Assembly: GCA_016200005.1 (NCBI GenBank)
Contig: JACQFP010000016.1
Location: 33,837 to 97,836, forward strand
DNA: 64,000 nucleotides
Direction: 5' to 3'
Source: Verrucomicrobiota bacterium
Lineage (GTDB): Bacteria; Verrucomicrobiota; Verrucomicrobiia; Limisphaerales; PALSA-1396
Shown here: positions 14,938 through 23,602 of the stretch, in pieces
Numbering within the stretch: position 1 is the first letter of the stretch
Layout: the number at the start of each line of letters is the position of its first letter
Translations under genes and position numbers: made by a program
Notes under the pieces: model-generated
Told to the model about the DNA's origin: nothing
The model's input: only the letters and a program-made list of their open reading frames with translations
Databases searched by the model: none

Positions 14938-16140
14938 TTACCTTTCAATTTTCCACCCTGAATTAAGTTGGACAAGTTCGAATCCTTTTTGCGGCAGTGA
15001 CCGTATCAAGTTAATTACAGCATTTTGTGCGGCTGAGTTCAAGCTTTGCTGCACACATGCCTGAACAATCTGTTGAACTAATTGCAGAAGTTGTTGTTGA
15101 TCCAGGGGTTGTGGGAACTGAAGATTCCCAAGATTTATCGGTGGCAACGTCAGATTCGTCAGGTTGATGTTCAGTGTTGGAGGAATCTCCCTGAGCCGTC
15201 GAACACGCACGGTTTTCTTGCACGTGTCAACACGGCCCAAGCTCTCGATAATCGCGAATGGCAGGTCATCCCAAGAGTGTTCTTCCAAGCCGTTGGCGAT
15301 CAGATGCTCTTCAGGTAAGAAAGGCGTTTCGAGTTGGAAGAGTTCTCGGTACTGTAGATATAGATCCCACAGAGGCGTTTCGAGCTCCTCCGTCTCTGCG
15401 TCTTTGACATGCTTCAACCCCAAATATTTGACGGCCTCTGCCCTGTTGATCGCGTGGCTATGCGAGTACACTTCAGACGAGAGTTTTTTAATGATCTCGT
15501 GGTTCTCTTCTTCCGTGAAAGGTTTCGCGCGGGTACTGAGCAGTCTCAATCCCACGAGTTTCGTTTCTTCGAGTAGGCGGTTGACAGCGCCGAGTGCGAG
15601 TGGGTGTACTCGCCGCGTCATTTCTTTGAACCCTTCCATTTTTTCCGACGGGCGCTCGCATCCAACACGGTCGAGAAGCGCAAAATATCCGTTTACATCT
15701 TCTACGGAAACCGGCAGGCGATTCGGCGTGTTTCCCTCGGTTGGATTGTAAGGGCCACTGGCCATTGTCGCGTCGATTGGCCCGAGTTCACCCTTCTTTG
15801 TCATCAGGATTTCATCTGCCCCAAGGCAGATCACTGTCGCGGCACTGTGCGCCCGATAAGGAACCAGAACGCTGAACGATCCCCTGTGACAATACTGTCG
15901 GAACATCGAAACAAGTGCCCAAGGCACGTCACTGTGCCCTCCACGGCTGTAGAGGAAGAGGTCTAATTTGCTTCGCTCGGCTTCGTTGAAACCAAGAATG
16001 TGATCGTGAATGATAGAAACAACATCACCAGCTATTTGAGCTGCAAACCCAGGGCGGTCGCTCGTGACGTAGGCGATGAGTTTCGATCCACGTTTCTTCT
16101 CTATCGCTTCGATTAGTGCGCGGCGCTCTGCAAGTCCCAT
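14938..16140 (-). CDS. SDH/SppA-like ClpP-fold serine protease family protein
   Basis: 400 residues. The first 250 match the serine dehydrogenase proteinase (SDH_sah, ClpP/crotonase fold) type: IEKKRGSKLIAYVTSD, LFLYSRGGHSDVPWALVSMF (oxyanion-type glycine pair), the probable nucleophile Ser99 in RAHSAAT and Asp123 in GELGPID. The C-terminal 100 residues (TLNINLTNLTLPPINLGNL, then a Gln-rich segment) have no known counterpart. There is no signal peptide, so it may be cytosolic. The gene is visibly richer in A+T than its neighbours (pheS and the isomerase), which suggests transfer. Actual protease activity and substrate are unknown. Confidence 0.8.
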   Translation of the reverse strand: MGLAERRALIEAIEKKRGSKLIAYVTSDRPGFAAQIAGDVVSIIHDHILGFNEAERSKLDLFLYSRGGHSDVPWALVSMFRQYCHRGSFSVLVPYRAHSAATVICLGADEILMTKKGELGPIDATMASGPYNPTEGNTPNRLPVSVEDVNGYFALLDRVGCERPSEKMEGFKEMTRRVHPLALGAVNRLLEETKLVGLRLLSTRAKPFTEEENHEIIKKLSSEVYSHSHAINRAEAVKYLGLKHVKDAETEELETPLWDLYLQYRELFQLETPFLPEEHLIANGLEEHSWDDLPFAIIESLGRVDTCKKTVRVRRLREIPPTLNINLTNLTLPPINLGNLQFPQPLDQQQLLQLVQQIVQACVQQSLNSAAQNAVINLIRSLPQKGFELVQLNSGWKIER

Positions 16141-16201
16141 AAAGTGGGCAAATAGTTGCCGTTGTTAGTCGGACGGTCAAGACGAGATGTTCGCCCCTGA
16201 T

Positions 16202-17236
16202 TCAAAATTGCCTCAAAAACCGAAGGTCATTTTCGTAAAACAGCCGGATGTCGTTGATGCCATAGCGAATCATCGCGATGCGTTCGATGCCGAAACCGAA
16301 GGCCCAACCCGTCCAGACTTCCGGATCATAGCCAACATTTTCAAACACCTGGGGATGAATCATCCCGCAACCGGCGATCTCCAGCCAATCCTTGCCCATC
16401 TTCTTGACGAGCGGACTCGAGAAATCGATTTCAAAACTCGGCTCGGTGTAGCTGAAGTAGTGCGGGCGAAAACGAATCTTCACGTCGCTGCCGAGCAATT
16501 CCTTGAACACAAATTCCACCGTCCCCTTGAGATCGCCGACGGTGACGTTCTTATCCACATACACGCCGTCGATTTGCTGGAAGGTGGGGTTGTGCGTGGC
16601 ATCGGCGTTGTCGCGACGATAAACCCGGCCCGGCACGACGATGCGCACCGGCGGCTGTTGCGTTTCAAGCGTGCGGATTTGAACTGAGGTCGTGTGCGTG
16701 CGCAGCAACAGTTGAGAGTTTTTAGTTGAGGGTTGAGAGCCAGCAACGGGCGCGAGGTAAAACGTATCCTGCGCGTCGCGCGCCGGATGGTCGGCGGGTG
16801 TGTTGAGCGCGTCGAAGCAATGATACTCGTCTTCGATCTCCGGACCATCGGCGACCACGAAACCAATCTTGCGGAAAATTCGCACGATGTCTTCGGTCAC
16901 CTGGGTGAGCGGATGCAATTTGCCGAGCGTGCGGCGGCGTCCGGGCAAAGTGAAATCGGTTGGCTCTTTGGGCAGCGCCGCTTTGAGTTCCAATTCGTCA
17001 CGCCGTTCAGCGAGCGCGGTTTCCAGTTCGGTCTTCGCCTGATTGATGAGTTTGCCGGCGGCAGGCCGTTCCTCCTTCGACAACGACCCGAGTTGTTTCA
17101 TCAATGCCGTGAATTTGCCGTGCGTGCCGACGTAGTTGACGCGCGCCTGTTCCAGCGCGGCGAGGTCGGGCGCGAACTTCAATTCCGCCAGCGCGGCTTG
17201 TTTGAGCGGTTCAATTTGGTCGATCAGTCCAGCCAT
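16202..17236 (-). CDS. pheS: Phenylalanyl-tRNA synthetase alpha subunit
   Basis: 344 residues from ATG 17236. It shows the N-terminal coiled coil, motif 1/2 region TPADHPARDAQDTFYL, LLLRTHTTSVQIRTLE, VYRRDNADATHNPTFQQIDG and motif 3 GWAFGFGIERIAMI. Anomaly: between DTFYLAPVA and LLLRTHTT, where homologues have only a few residues, GSQPSTKNSQ is encoded by a four-unit heptamer block (16711-16738). pheT is not in the window, so the subunits are not adjacent here on the downstream side. Upstream on the same strand are rplT and rpmI, a common arrangement. Confidence 0.97.
   Translation of the reverse strand: MAGLIDQIEPLKQAALAELKFAPDLAALEQARVNYVGTHGKFTALMKQLGSLSKEERPAAGKLINQAKTELETALAERRDELELKAALPKEPTDFTLPGRRRTLGKLHPLTQVTEDIVRIFRKIGFVVADGPEIEDEYHCFDALNTPADHPARDAQDTFYLAPVAGSQPSTKNSQLLLRTHTTSVQIRTLETQQPPVRIVVPGRVYRRDNADATHNPTFQQIDGVYVDKNVTVGDLKGTVEFVFKELLGSDVKIRFRPHYFSYTEPSFEIDFSSPLVKKMGKDWLEIAGCGMIHPQVFENVGYDPEVWTGWAFGFGIERIAMIRYGINDIRLFYENDLRFLRQF
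16711..16738. repeat. Four-unit heptamer block inside pheS
   Basis: Four 7-bp units (three of form GTTGAGR and one diverged GTTTTTA), total 28 bp, translated in frame in pheS. Same unit family as the blocks at 17766-17793 and 25351-25378 (the latter in opposite orientation). Confidence 0.9.
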
Positions 17237-17384
17237 AATTTCCCGAATGTTAGCGACAGCACAGAGCAATGAACACCAAGAAAATTCCTGTCAGACACGG
17301 AGTGCTGCTGTGTTCGCGCTCTGTAACAAAACGGGCGACCGTTTTGGTCGCCCGTGAATCGCAGATTCGAGATTTGAAACGCAC

Positions 17385-17756
17385 CTATGCCTTCACGCCT
17401 TTGGCCTTGAGCGCGTCCTGGGCAACCTTTATGAGTTCGCCGAACGCAGCGGCATCCGTCGCCGCGAGGTCAGCGAGAACTTTGCGGTCGAGCGCGACCT
17501 TTGCGGCTTTCAGTCCTTCTATGAACCGACTGTAGGTCAGACCGGCGGCGCGAGTGGCGGCGTTGATGCGAATCTGCCACAGATAACGGAATTCCCGTTT
17601 CTTGCGGCGACGGTCGCGATAGGCATATTGGCGTCCGTGGTCGAGCGCATCGGCGGCGTAGCGGTAAAGTTTCGAGCGGCGCATCCGAAAGCCTTTGGCG
17701 GCTTTAATCGTGCGGATGCGGCGTTTGCGGGAGGCGGTGGCGTTGGTGACTCGCAT
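17385..17756 (-). CDS. rplT: 50S ribosomal protein L20
   Basis: 123 residues. Basic N-terminal extension with KGFRMRRSKLYRYAADAL and DRRRKKREFRYLWQIRINAA, then the globular domain with GLTYSRFIEGLKAAKVALDR. It binds 23S rRNA early in 50S assembly and in several bacteria represses its own operon. It lies 42 bp after rpmI; that gap contains a heptamer block. infC, the usual first gene of this operon, is not adjacent. Confidence 0.97.
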   Translation of the reverse strand: MRVTNATASRKRRIRTIKAAKGFRMRRSKLYRYAADALDHGRQYAYRDRRRKKREFRYLWQIRINAATRAAGLTYSRFIEGLKAAKVALDRKVLADLAATDAAAFGELIKVAQDALKAKGVKA

Positions 17757-17765
17757 ACTAAATGG

Positions 17766-17793
17766 TTGAGCGTTGAGAGTTGATGGTGGAGAG
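17766..17793. repeat. Four-unit heptamer block between rpmI and rplT
   Basis: Four 7-bp units of form GTTGAGM or one-to-two-base variants, exactly 28 bp, filling most of the 42-bp gap between rpmI and rplT. It sits where the rplT ribosome-binding region would be expected to begin. Confidence 0.9.
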
Positions 17794-17798
17794 AAAAA

Positions 17799-18008
17799 TC
17801 AGTGGCTGAACGGCAGATTTTGCGTGATCCGATAAGTGTCGGTGGGGTCAACCAGTTTCGCCGTGCCGAGACTGCGACGGCGCTTGGGGCTTTTGGTCTG
17901 CAGCAGATGTCGCTTGCCGGAGCGCATCCGCATCCCTTTGCCGGTGCCGGTGATTTTGAATCGTTTCGCCACGGACTTTTTCGTTTTGATACCTTTGGGA
18001 CGTCGCAT
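17799..18008 (-). CDS. rpmI: 50S ribosomal protein L35
   Basis: 69 residues from ATG 18008 (MRRPKGIKTKKSVAKRFKIT). The sequence is highly basic with the L35 pattern KTKKSVAKRFKITGTGK and KRHLLQTKSPKRRR. It precedes rplT and pheS on the minus strand. Upstream, 18009-18343 has no gene but a nested palindromic repeat. Confidence 0.95.
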   Translation of the reverse strand: MRRPKGIKTKKSVAKRFKITGTGKGMRMRSGKRHLLQTKSPKRRRSLGTAKLVDPTDTYRITQNLPFSH

Positions 18009-18121
18009 AATAGTAATCTCTCTCTCAAAAAGAGCGCGCACTATAGGTTGCGCTCAAGGTCGAATCAAGCGGTATTTTGAACTATTGCCGACGAAAACCC
18101 CCAACCTGCCACCGACGCCGC

Positions 18122-18280
18122 ACCGCAGACTTCCAAGCTTGCTGTGTCGTGGCTTCCCTAAACCGCGGGCCGCACGAGTTTCGTCGCCCTGCCGACTTGG
18201 AAGTCGGCGATAGAGCCGTTTGGAAACCGGCACTTCAGGGAAGCCTTTCCCGCTTAGCCGTGTGTCGCCAGCCACGACGG
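18122..18280. repeat. Nested palindromic repeat element
   Basis: Lies in the 335-bp gap between rpmI and the divergent glycoside-hydrolase-like gene. GTCGTGGCT (18146-18154) pairs with AGCCACGAC (18270-18278), GGCTTCCCT (18151-18159) with AGGGAAGCC (18237-18245), and an inner GCCGACTTGGAAGTCGGC is a self-complementary hairpin. The elements overlap, so alternative folds are possible. It resembles the other outer-stem/inner-hairpin elements of the window. It is open in frame with the following gene but is probably not part of it. Confidence 0.65.
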
Positions 18281-18343
18281 GGACCAGATTTAGTTAACGC
18301 GCGGTTGAGGCTGCAACGGAATTGTGTGAGACTCGACGCGAAC

Positions 18344-20119
18344 ATGAAACTGCTTCCTCTTATTCTCCTATCCATTGCCTGGGGGACCGCCACGACCGTC
18401 GCCTTGGCCCAAACCGGCCTTGGCACCAACCAGCCCACCACCGCATGGCCGGCGACCGACGCGCTGGGACGCAAGCTGCCCATGCCCGATGAGGTTGGGC
18501 CGCCCAAAGCCGATCGCTTCGTTGGCATTTTCTATTTCCTTTGGCACAACGAAGTCGCGCGGAAAAGTCCGAACGTCCCTGGACCTTTCGACATTGCCAA
18601 AATCTTCGCGCAGGATCCTGAAGCGGCGAAGAAACTGGATTCACCACTCTGGGGCGGGATCGGCACAAGTCATTATTGGGGCGAACCGCTCTACGGTTAC
18701 TACCGCAGCACCGATCCGTGGGTGCTGCGTCGGCATGCGCAACTGCTCGCGGACGCGGGCATCGACACGCTCATTTTCGACACGACAAATGCCGAGTCAT
18801 ATCCAAACGTTTACCGCGCCCTCTGCGAAGTCTTCCGCCACGTCCGCGAAACCGGCGGTCGGACACCGCAGATTGCTTTCATGGTCAACACGAGCGCCGG
18901 CGCAACCGCGCTGCGCATCTACAAGGATCTTTACCAGCCGGGACTTTACCCGGAGTTATGGTTTCGCTGGCAAGGCAAGCCGTTGATGATTTGCGACCCG
19001 GCGGACGCAAACGATGAGTTGCGGAAATTTTTCACGCTGCGGCGCGCTCACTGGCCGTTCACGCTGACCAATACGCCGCTCGCCTGGCACTGGGAATCGA
19101 CCTACCCGCAGCCCTACGGTTATACGGACGATCCGGGAAAGCCCGAGCAGGTGAACGTCGCCGTCGCGCAGAATCTCCGGGCCAAAGACGGCAAGGTCAC
19201 CAACATGAGCGCCGGCGATGCCCGCGGGCGCAGCTTCCATGACGGGAAGGAGGACACAACACCGGGCGCGGTGAATCACGGCTACAACTTTCAGGAGCAA
19301 TGGAAGCGCGTCTTCGATCTGAAACCGCCGTTCACGATGGTCACCGGTTGGAACGAGTGGATCGCCGGACGTTTTGGCAAGCCGGGCGGCCCGCTGGTTT
19401 TTGTGGATCAGTTCGACGAGGAGTTCAGCCGCGACATCGAGCCGATGAAAGGCGGGCACGGCGATAATTATTACTGGCAACTGGTCGCCAACGTCCGCCG
19501 ATTCAAAGGCGCGCCGCCGCTGCCGAAAGCTTCAGCGCCGAAGACGATTCGCGTCGCGGCCGGCTTCGATCAGTGGCGCGAGGTCGCGCCTGAATTTCTG
19601 GATCACGTCGGCGATACAACCCCGCGTGATTTCGACGGCGTCGCCGGTCTGCATTACACCAACCATTCCGGGCGCAACGATTTCGTCGCCGCCAAGGTCG
19701 CGCGCGATACCAGGAGTGTTTATTTCTACGTGCGCACGCGCGAAATCATCACGCCTTCCAACGGCACCAACTGGATGTGGCTGTTGATCGACGCGGACCA
19801 GAACCCGGCGACAGGCTGGGAAGGCTTCGACTTCATCGTGAACCGGACGGTGGACGCGGACGGAAAAACCAGGCTCGAAAAGAATGACGGCGGGTGGAAT
19901 TGGAAGAAGGTCGGGCCGGTGAAATTCCGCGTGCAAGGGAACGAACTGCAACTGGCCGTCCCGCGCGCGGCACTCGGTTTGCAGAAAAACTCGGCCCGTC
20001 TGCATCTCGATTTCAAATGGACCGACAACCTCCAGCATCCCGGTGACATCATGGATTTCCTCGTCAGCGGTGATGTCGCGCCCGAAGGACGATTCAAGTA
20101 TCGGTATGACGGTGAATGA
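18344..20119 (+). CDS. Secreted glycoside hydrolase-like protein with C-terminal carbohydrate-binding-like domain
   Basis: 591 residues from ATG 18344. Signal peptide MKLLPLILLSIAWGTATTVA ends near ALAQ. The middle (about residues 45-370) has the pattern of GH71/GH99-like barrels: FVGIFYFLWHNEVA, WVLRRHAQLLADAGIDTLIF, LYPELWFRWQGKPLMI and VTGWNEWIAGRFG with possible catalytic Glu. Residues about 400-590 resemble a CBM9-type beta-sandwich (YFYVRTREIITPSNGTNWMW, LLIDADQNPATGWEG). It probably acts outside the cytoplasm on a polysaccharide; the substrate is unknown. The open frame begins at 18077 inside the repeat element, but the signal peptide sets the start. Confidence 0.75.
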   Translation: MKLLPLILLSIAWGTATTVALAQTGLGTNQPTTAWPATDALGRKLPMPDEVGPPKADRFVGIFYFLWHNEVARKSPNVPGPFDIAKIFAQDPEAAKKLDSPLWGGIGTSHYWGEPLYGYYRSTDPWVLRRHAQLLADAGIDTLIFDTTNAESYPNVYRALCEVFRHVRETGGRTPQIAFMVNTSAGATALRIYKDLYQPGLYPELWFRWQGKPLMICDPADANDELRKFFTLRRAHWPFTLTNTPLAWHWESTYPQPYGYTDDPGKPEQVNVAVAQNLRAKDGKVTNMSAGDARGRSFHDGKEDTTPGAVNHGYNFQEQWKRVFDLKPPFTMVTGWNEWIAGRFGKPGGPLVFVDQFDEEFSRDIEPMKGGHGDNYYWQLVANVRRFKGAPPLPKASAPKTIRVAAGFDQWREVAPEFLDHVGDTTPRDFDGVAGLHYTNHSGRNDFVAAKVARDTRSVYFYVRTREIITPSNGTNWMWLLIDADQNPATGWEGFDFIVNRTVDADGKTRLEKNDGGWNWKKVGPVKFRVQGNELQLAVPRAALGLQKNSARLHLDFKWTDNLQHPGDIMDFLVSGDVAPEGRFKYRYDGE

Positions 20120-20326
20120 GGCCGAGGGGGTGGACCGGCGGAGATAAAAAGAAGGACGTGGTCTCGAAGCCCACCGCCCGGTTTCGTTTTCCCATGAAGC
20201 AAGAGGATCCTTGACCCGATGCGCTGCGATCACCCGCGCCTGCCGTCAGCAGAGGCGACCGGGAAGCCGCACTCGGCATCCGGTTGGAAGGTAGGGACAT
20301 TCTTAATCTTCAATGAACCAACACGC

Positions 20327-21424
20327 TCATGGCACCTTACCAGTCTTGGGTGCGATGGGACGCAGCGGCGGGCGGTTGGTGGAACTGCGGAAGGCCGAGC
20401 GCAACAGCCAATGACGTTTCAGCCCCTGCACCAGGTCGTCGGTGTGGACAATGGCGGTGGAGAGTTCGCTCAGGATATTCGTGTTGACCTGCACTTGCGC
20501 GTTCAGGTTGCTGGTCAGGTTGGCGAGGTTGATGAGCGATTTGTCCAGGTTCTCCGCGAGTGAAGTAAGGCTCGCGTCGGTGTTCGTCAACGTGGTGTTG
20601 GCGGAGGCGAGCGTTTGTTGAAGTTGCACTTGCAAGTTCGTCGGGATCAACCATTCACCGAGCGAACCATGTGGGTCGCTAATCTGCGCGGTGATGACGG
20701 CGAGGTTCGTCATCACCGGCCGAGTCTCGGAAACCAGATGATTCAAATTGGCGGTCAGTTCCGTGCTGTTGGTCAGCACGTCTTTGAGTTGATTGGTCAG
20801 GTTGAGGATGTTGGGCAGCGCGGCTTCAATTTTTTTCACCAGCGCATCGATCCGGTCGCTGAGCGCGGGCGATTCGTCGGCCTGCAGCCAGTAGCCTTTT
20901 GATTTTTTGCTGATGGGTCGGTACTGGCCGGGGATATCCCAGATGCCGGTGAGGATTTTTTTCTCCCACAGATTAAAAACTTTGCGGGTCTCTTCACGAT
21001 AGGTTGGATGGCCGTCCAGGCCTTTGGTGACTTCAAGATAACGGTTGCCCAGCAAATCGGACGAGGCGATGCGCGTTTTGGAATCCACCCACAGATAACC
21101 GTAGTAGGGCGACTTGATGCGGAAGGCGATGAAGACGTTGAAGAGCGGATCGTCCGGCGGTTGCGCTTCGATCTCCGTGATTTCGCCGACGTCAAAACCC
21201 ATCAGCTTGACCGGGTCGCCGACTTTCAGTCCCGCCGCTGACTGAACGAAGGTGTAATACGGTGCCTGGGTGAGAAACCAGCCTTTGCGTTTGGCGGTTT
21301 GATAAACGTAATAAACGAACCCGGTCACCAGGAGCAGCGCCGCCACGATGACGAACCAGCCCACCACGCGCTCCACCTTGCTGAGGCGGGTGCGCAATTG
21401 CGGGGTGAGATCTTGCAGCGCCAT
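20327..21424 (-). CDS. MlaD-type MCE lipid-binding protein (first Mla set)
   Basis: 365 residues from ATG 21424. One N-terminal membrane helix (VVGWFVIVAALLLVTGFVYY) followed by an MCE domain (FVQSAAGLKVGDPVKLMGFD, VGEITEIEAQ) and a long helical tail rich in Leu/Asn/Thr, as in MlaD/PqiB-type proteins that form hexameric lipid rings or tubes in the periplasm. The family name comes from the Mla pathway, which moves phospholipids between the membranes. It is the last gene of a minus-strand set mlaE-ATPase-mlaD. The domain is longer than MlaD of E. coli because of the tail. The 206 bp to the upstream ATPase contain repeats. Confidence 0.85.
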   Translation of the reverse strand: MALQDLTPQLRTRLSKVERVVGWFVIVAALLLVTGFVYYVYQTAKRKGWFLTQAPYYTFVQSAAGLKVGDPVKLMGFDVGEITEIEAQPPDDPLFNVFIAFRIKSPYYGYLWVDSKTRIASSDLLGNRYLEVTKGLDGHPTYREETRKVFNLWEKKILTGIWDIPGQYRPISKKSKGYWLQADESPALSDRIDALVKKIEAALPNILNLTNQLKDVLTNSTELTANLNHLVSETRPVMTNLAVITAQISDPHGSLGEWLIPTNLQVQLQQTLASANTTLTNTDASLTSLAENLDKSLINLANLTSNLNAQVQVNTNILSELSTAIVHTDDLVQGLKRHWLLRSAFRSSTNRPPLRPIAPKTGKVP

Positions 21425-21430
21425 ATCAAC

Positions 21431-21535
21431 TGCGGAGGGCGGAGGGCGGAGGGTGGAATGTGGAGCGCGGACAGCCTTGTCCGCGTGAATCTGGACTGCG
21501 AAAAAAAAACTTGCGGACATGGCTGTCCGCGCTCC
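21431..21535. repeat. Heptamer array adjoining an outer-stem/inner-hairpin element
   Basis: 21431-21465 consists of five heptamers of the GGCGGAG type. It runs into a palindromic element 21462-21535 whose 15-bp ends GGAGCGCGGACAGCC and GGCTGTCCGCGCTCC are perfectly complementary; the left arm contains its own hairpin (CGCGGACAGCCTTGTCCGCG). It lies between the ATPase and mlaD genes, just upstream of the mlaD start, and would fold in the transcript. Confidence 0.85.
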
Positions 21536-21630
21536 AATCGCGCGGTTCTTGAGTGCAGCCGAAGTCTGAGCGAACGAATCGGCCGGTCTCAGTCTTACCG
21601 TGGAGCGGTTTCAACATTGTTGAATTTGGT

Positions 21631-22404
21631 TTAATTCTTTTCTCCGTCGCCGACCAACTCCTGCCATTCGCGCTGCAACGGTCCCGTGCCCGCCGCGAGT
21701 TCGGCGCGAGCGCCCAACGGCACCCAGCGTCCTCTTTTCAACAGCGCAAACTGCCGGCCTTGATCGAACCACGGTTGCAGGTCTTCCGTCGTGACGACGA
21801 GGGTCACCGGTCTGCCATTCATAAACTCGTGACCGGCGGCGAGGCGAGCCAGAAAGTCGAGCCACCAGCGCGCCTGGCGCCGATCCAGACCGCCCAGCGG
21901 ATTGTCGAAGAGCAGGAGATCCGGTTGCAAAGCCAGGGCGCGGGCGAGGGCGGCGCGTTGACGCATGGCGCGAGTGGTTTGACTGGGCAGCAAGCGGCCT
22001 TGCTCGTTCAAGTCCATCAAATCCAATATGGCTTTCAAGCGTTGCTGAATTTCGTCGTCGGAAAAATCACGATGGTAGCGCAGCGGCAGCGCGATGTTCT
22101 CCGCCACGGTCAGGTGATTGAACAGGCGTCCGCCATTCTCAAACACAAGGCCGATGCGCAAACGATCGGCCAACAATTCATCTTCATGCAACTCTGTCAG
22201 GTCGCGTCCGAAAAGCAGATGCCGGCCTGACCATGGCCGTTGCAAACCGGCTGCCGTCGCAAGCAAATCGCTCTTGCCCGAACCAGGCAATCCGCCCACC
22301 ACCCAGTAGTCGCCAGCGGAGACTTGCCAGGTGATGCCCTCAACCGCGCGCCTTCCCGGTGTTTGCGCGAAAACCACGGCGGCGTCGATCATTTCAAGGA
22401 TCAT
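21631..22404 (-). CDS. Degenerate MlaF-like ABC ATPase (first Mla set)
   Basis: 257 residues from ATG 22404; the frame is open upstream through the end of mlaE, where a GTG could also serve. The Walker A motif is intact (GLPGSGKSD, residues 38-46). All other catalytic motifs are altered: the Q-loop Gln is Glu89 (LVFENGG), the LSGGQ signature is replaced by SQTTRAMRQRAALARA, the Walker B catalytic Glu is Asn168 (LLLFDNPLGGLD) and the switch His is absent (LVVTTED). The second Mla ATPase in this window (41105-41851) keeps all of them. It may bind ATP but is unlikely to hydrolyse it normally. Context mlaE-ATPase-mlaD says it belongs to a lipid transporter. Confidence 0.85.
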   Translation of the reverse strand: MILEMIDAAVVFAQTPGRRAVEGITWQVSAGDYWVVGGLPGSGKSDLLATAAGLQRPWSGRHLLFGRDLTELHEDELLADRLRIGLVFENGGRLFNHLTVAENIALPLRYHRDFSDDEIQQRLKAILDLMDLNEQGRLLPSQTTRAMRQRAALARALALQPDLLLFDNPLGGLDRRQARWWLDFLARLAAGHEFMNGRPVTLVVTTEDLQPWFDQGRQFALLKRGRWVPLGARAELAAGTGPLQREWQELVGDGEKN

Positions 22405-22435
22405 CGGTGAAGTTGGAGCTTTGGCAGTCACGGTT

Positions 22436-23290
22436 TCACACCAGCAGATAAACAATGATGAACAGCGCATCCAACAGAACGCAGGCGATGACGCATTGCG
22501 CCACCGCGCTGACCGTGGCATTGGAGACCTCCTCCAGGCGCAACGGCTGCGCCAGCCCGTGATAGCACGTCACGATGGCAATGATCACACCAAAGCTGAA
22601 GGTCTTCAGCGCGAGTAAAATGAAATCCCACCAGTTCAACGCCGACGCGAGCAAACGGCAATACTCAGCCGGCGACAGATTCGCGTCCTGGAGGAAGGCG
22701 AACACATAGCCGCTGAACAACGCGCCAATAATCAGATAAACCGTCAGCGAAAAAATCGCGAAGCCCATTCCGAGGACGCGCGGCACGACGAGGAAATGAA
22801 TCGGATCAATGCCCAGCGCCTCCAGCGCCTCCACTTCACCCAACGCGCGCGTCGTGCCCAGTTCGATCACCGTGGCCGTTCCCATCCGCGCCATGACGAG
22901 CAGCGCGGCGACGATCGGCCCCAGTTCCCGCACCACCACCGTGACCATGATCGTGCCCAGCAATTGCTCCACGCCCACGCGCGCCAGCAGCAGCACGGTT
23001 TGCCCGACGATGACCAGCCCCAACGCCGCGGCCAGAAAGGCAACCATCGGTATCAGCCGCACACCCGCCCGGGTGATTTGAATGCGAATCAGCGGATGCA
23101 CCACGCGCGCGGCCACGTTGAATTTCGTGAAGGTGACGACCAGCGTAATCAAAGCAAACGCGCCGAGACCTTGGATGGTTTCGATGAGCCGCAAAATCTT
23201 TCGCCCCACAAAAGCAAAATAAGCGCGGGGCAGTCGGGCAACGGAATGTTCCGGCGGCAGAGCAGCGACGCTGGCAGCGGCTTTTTGCAC
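22436..23290 (-). CDS. MlaE-type ABC permease (first Mla set)
   Basis: About 284 residues if GTG 23290 is used; no ATG lies close to the conserved start, and upstream the frame runs into a repeat element, so the start is uncertain. The MlaE/DUF140 signature is clear: FALITLVVTFTKFNVAARVV, GQTVLLLARVGVEQLLGTIM, VVRELGPIVAALLVMARMGT, ELGTTRALGEVEALEALGID and several hydrophobic helices. It forms the membrane channel for MCE proteins. It is followed after 31 bp by the degenerate ATPase. Confidence 0.88.
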   Translation of the reverse strand: MQKAAASVAALPPEHSVARLPRAYFAFVGRKILRLIETIQGLGAFALITLVVTFTKFNVAARVVHPLIRIQITRAGVRLIPMVAFLAAALGLVIVGQTVLLLARVGVEQLLGTIMVTVVVRELGPIVAALLVMARMGTATVIELGTTRALGEVEALEALGIDPIHFLVVPRVLGMGFAIFSLTVYLIIGALFSGYVFAFLQDANLSPAEYCRLLASALNWWDFILLALKTFSFGVIIAIVTCYHGLAQPLRLEEVSNATVSAVAQCVIACVLLDALFIIVYLLV

Positions 23291-23498
23291 GGAACGAAAG
23301 TAAATTCTTCGCGGCGACCGGTCAAAGAGGTTTTGAGTGGGATGCGCCGCCAGCGCAACGTGACACCACCATCCCAATCGTCGAACGCACAAATTCCCCG
23401 CACCCGGCCTGCCGCCCACCCGCTCCCCATCCGATGGGGGGAGAATTCCCCGAAAGGAAATTTCGCGCATCAAACCCCAGAACCCGACGGGCGACGAC

Positions 23499-23602
23499 GT
23501 AGCGCGGGCGTCTTCGCCTGCGAGTTGGCCAGGCGTCCCGCCGGGCGTTCGCGCTGGCAGCGGGACGCTGCTGCAACTCGCAGCCGGGACGGACTGCGCT
23601 AC
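23499..23602. repeat. Long outer-stem/inner-hairpin repeat element upstream of mlaE
   Basis: Outer ends GTAGCGC (23499-23505) and GCGCTAC (23596-23602) are complementary, then CTGCGAGTTG/CAACTCGCAG, then GCGTCCCGC/GCGGGACGC. The surrounding 23291-23837 region has no gene; it also contains a CCCCATCCGATGGGG hairpin near 23426-23440 and a GGGGTGAGGGG tract at 23620-23632 of the same type as the insert at 23871-23912. Confidence 0.75.
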
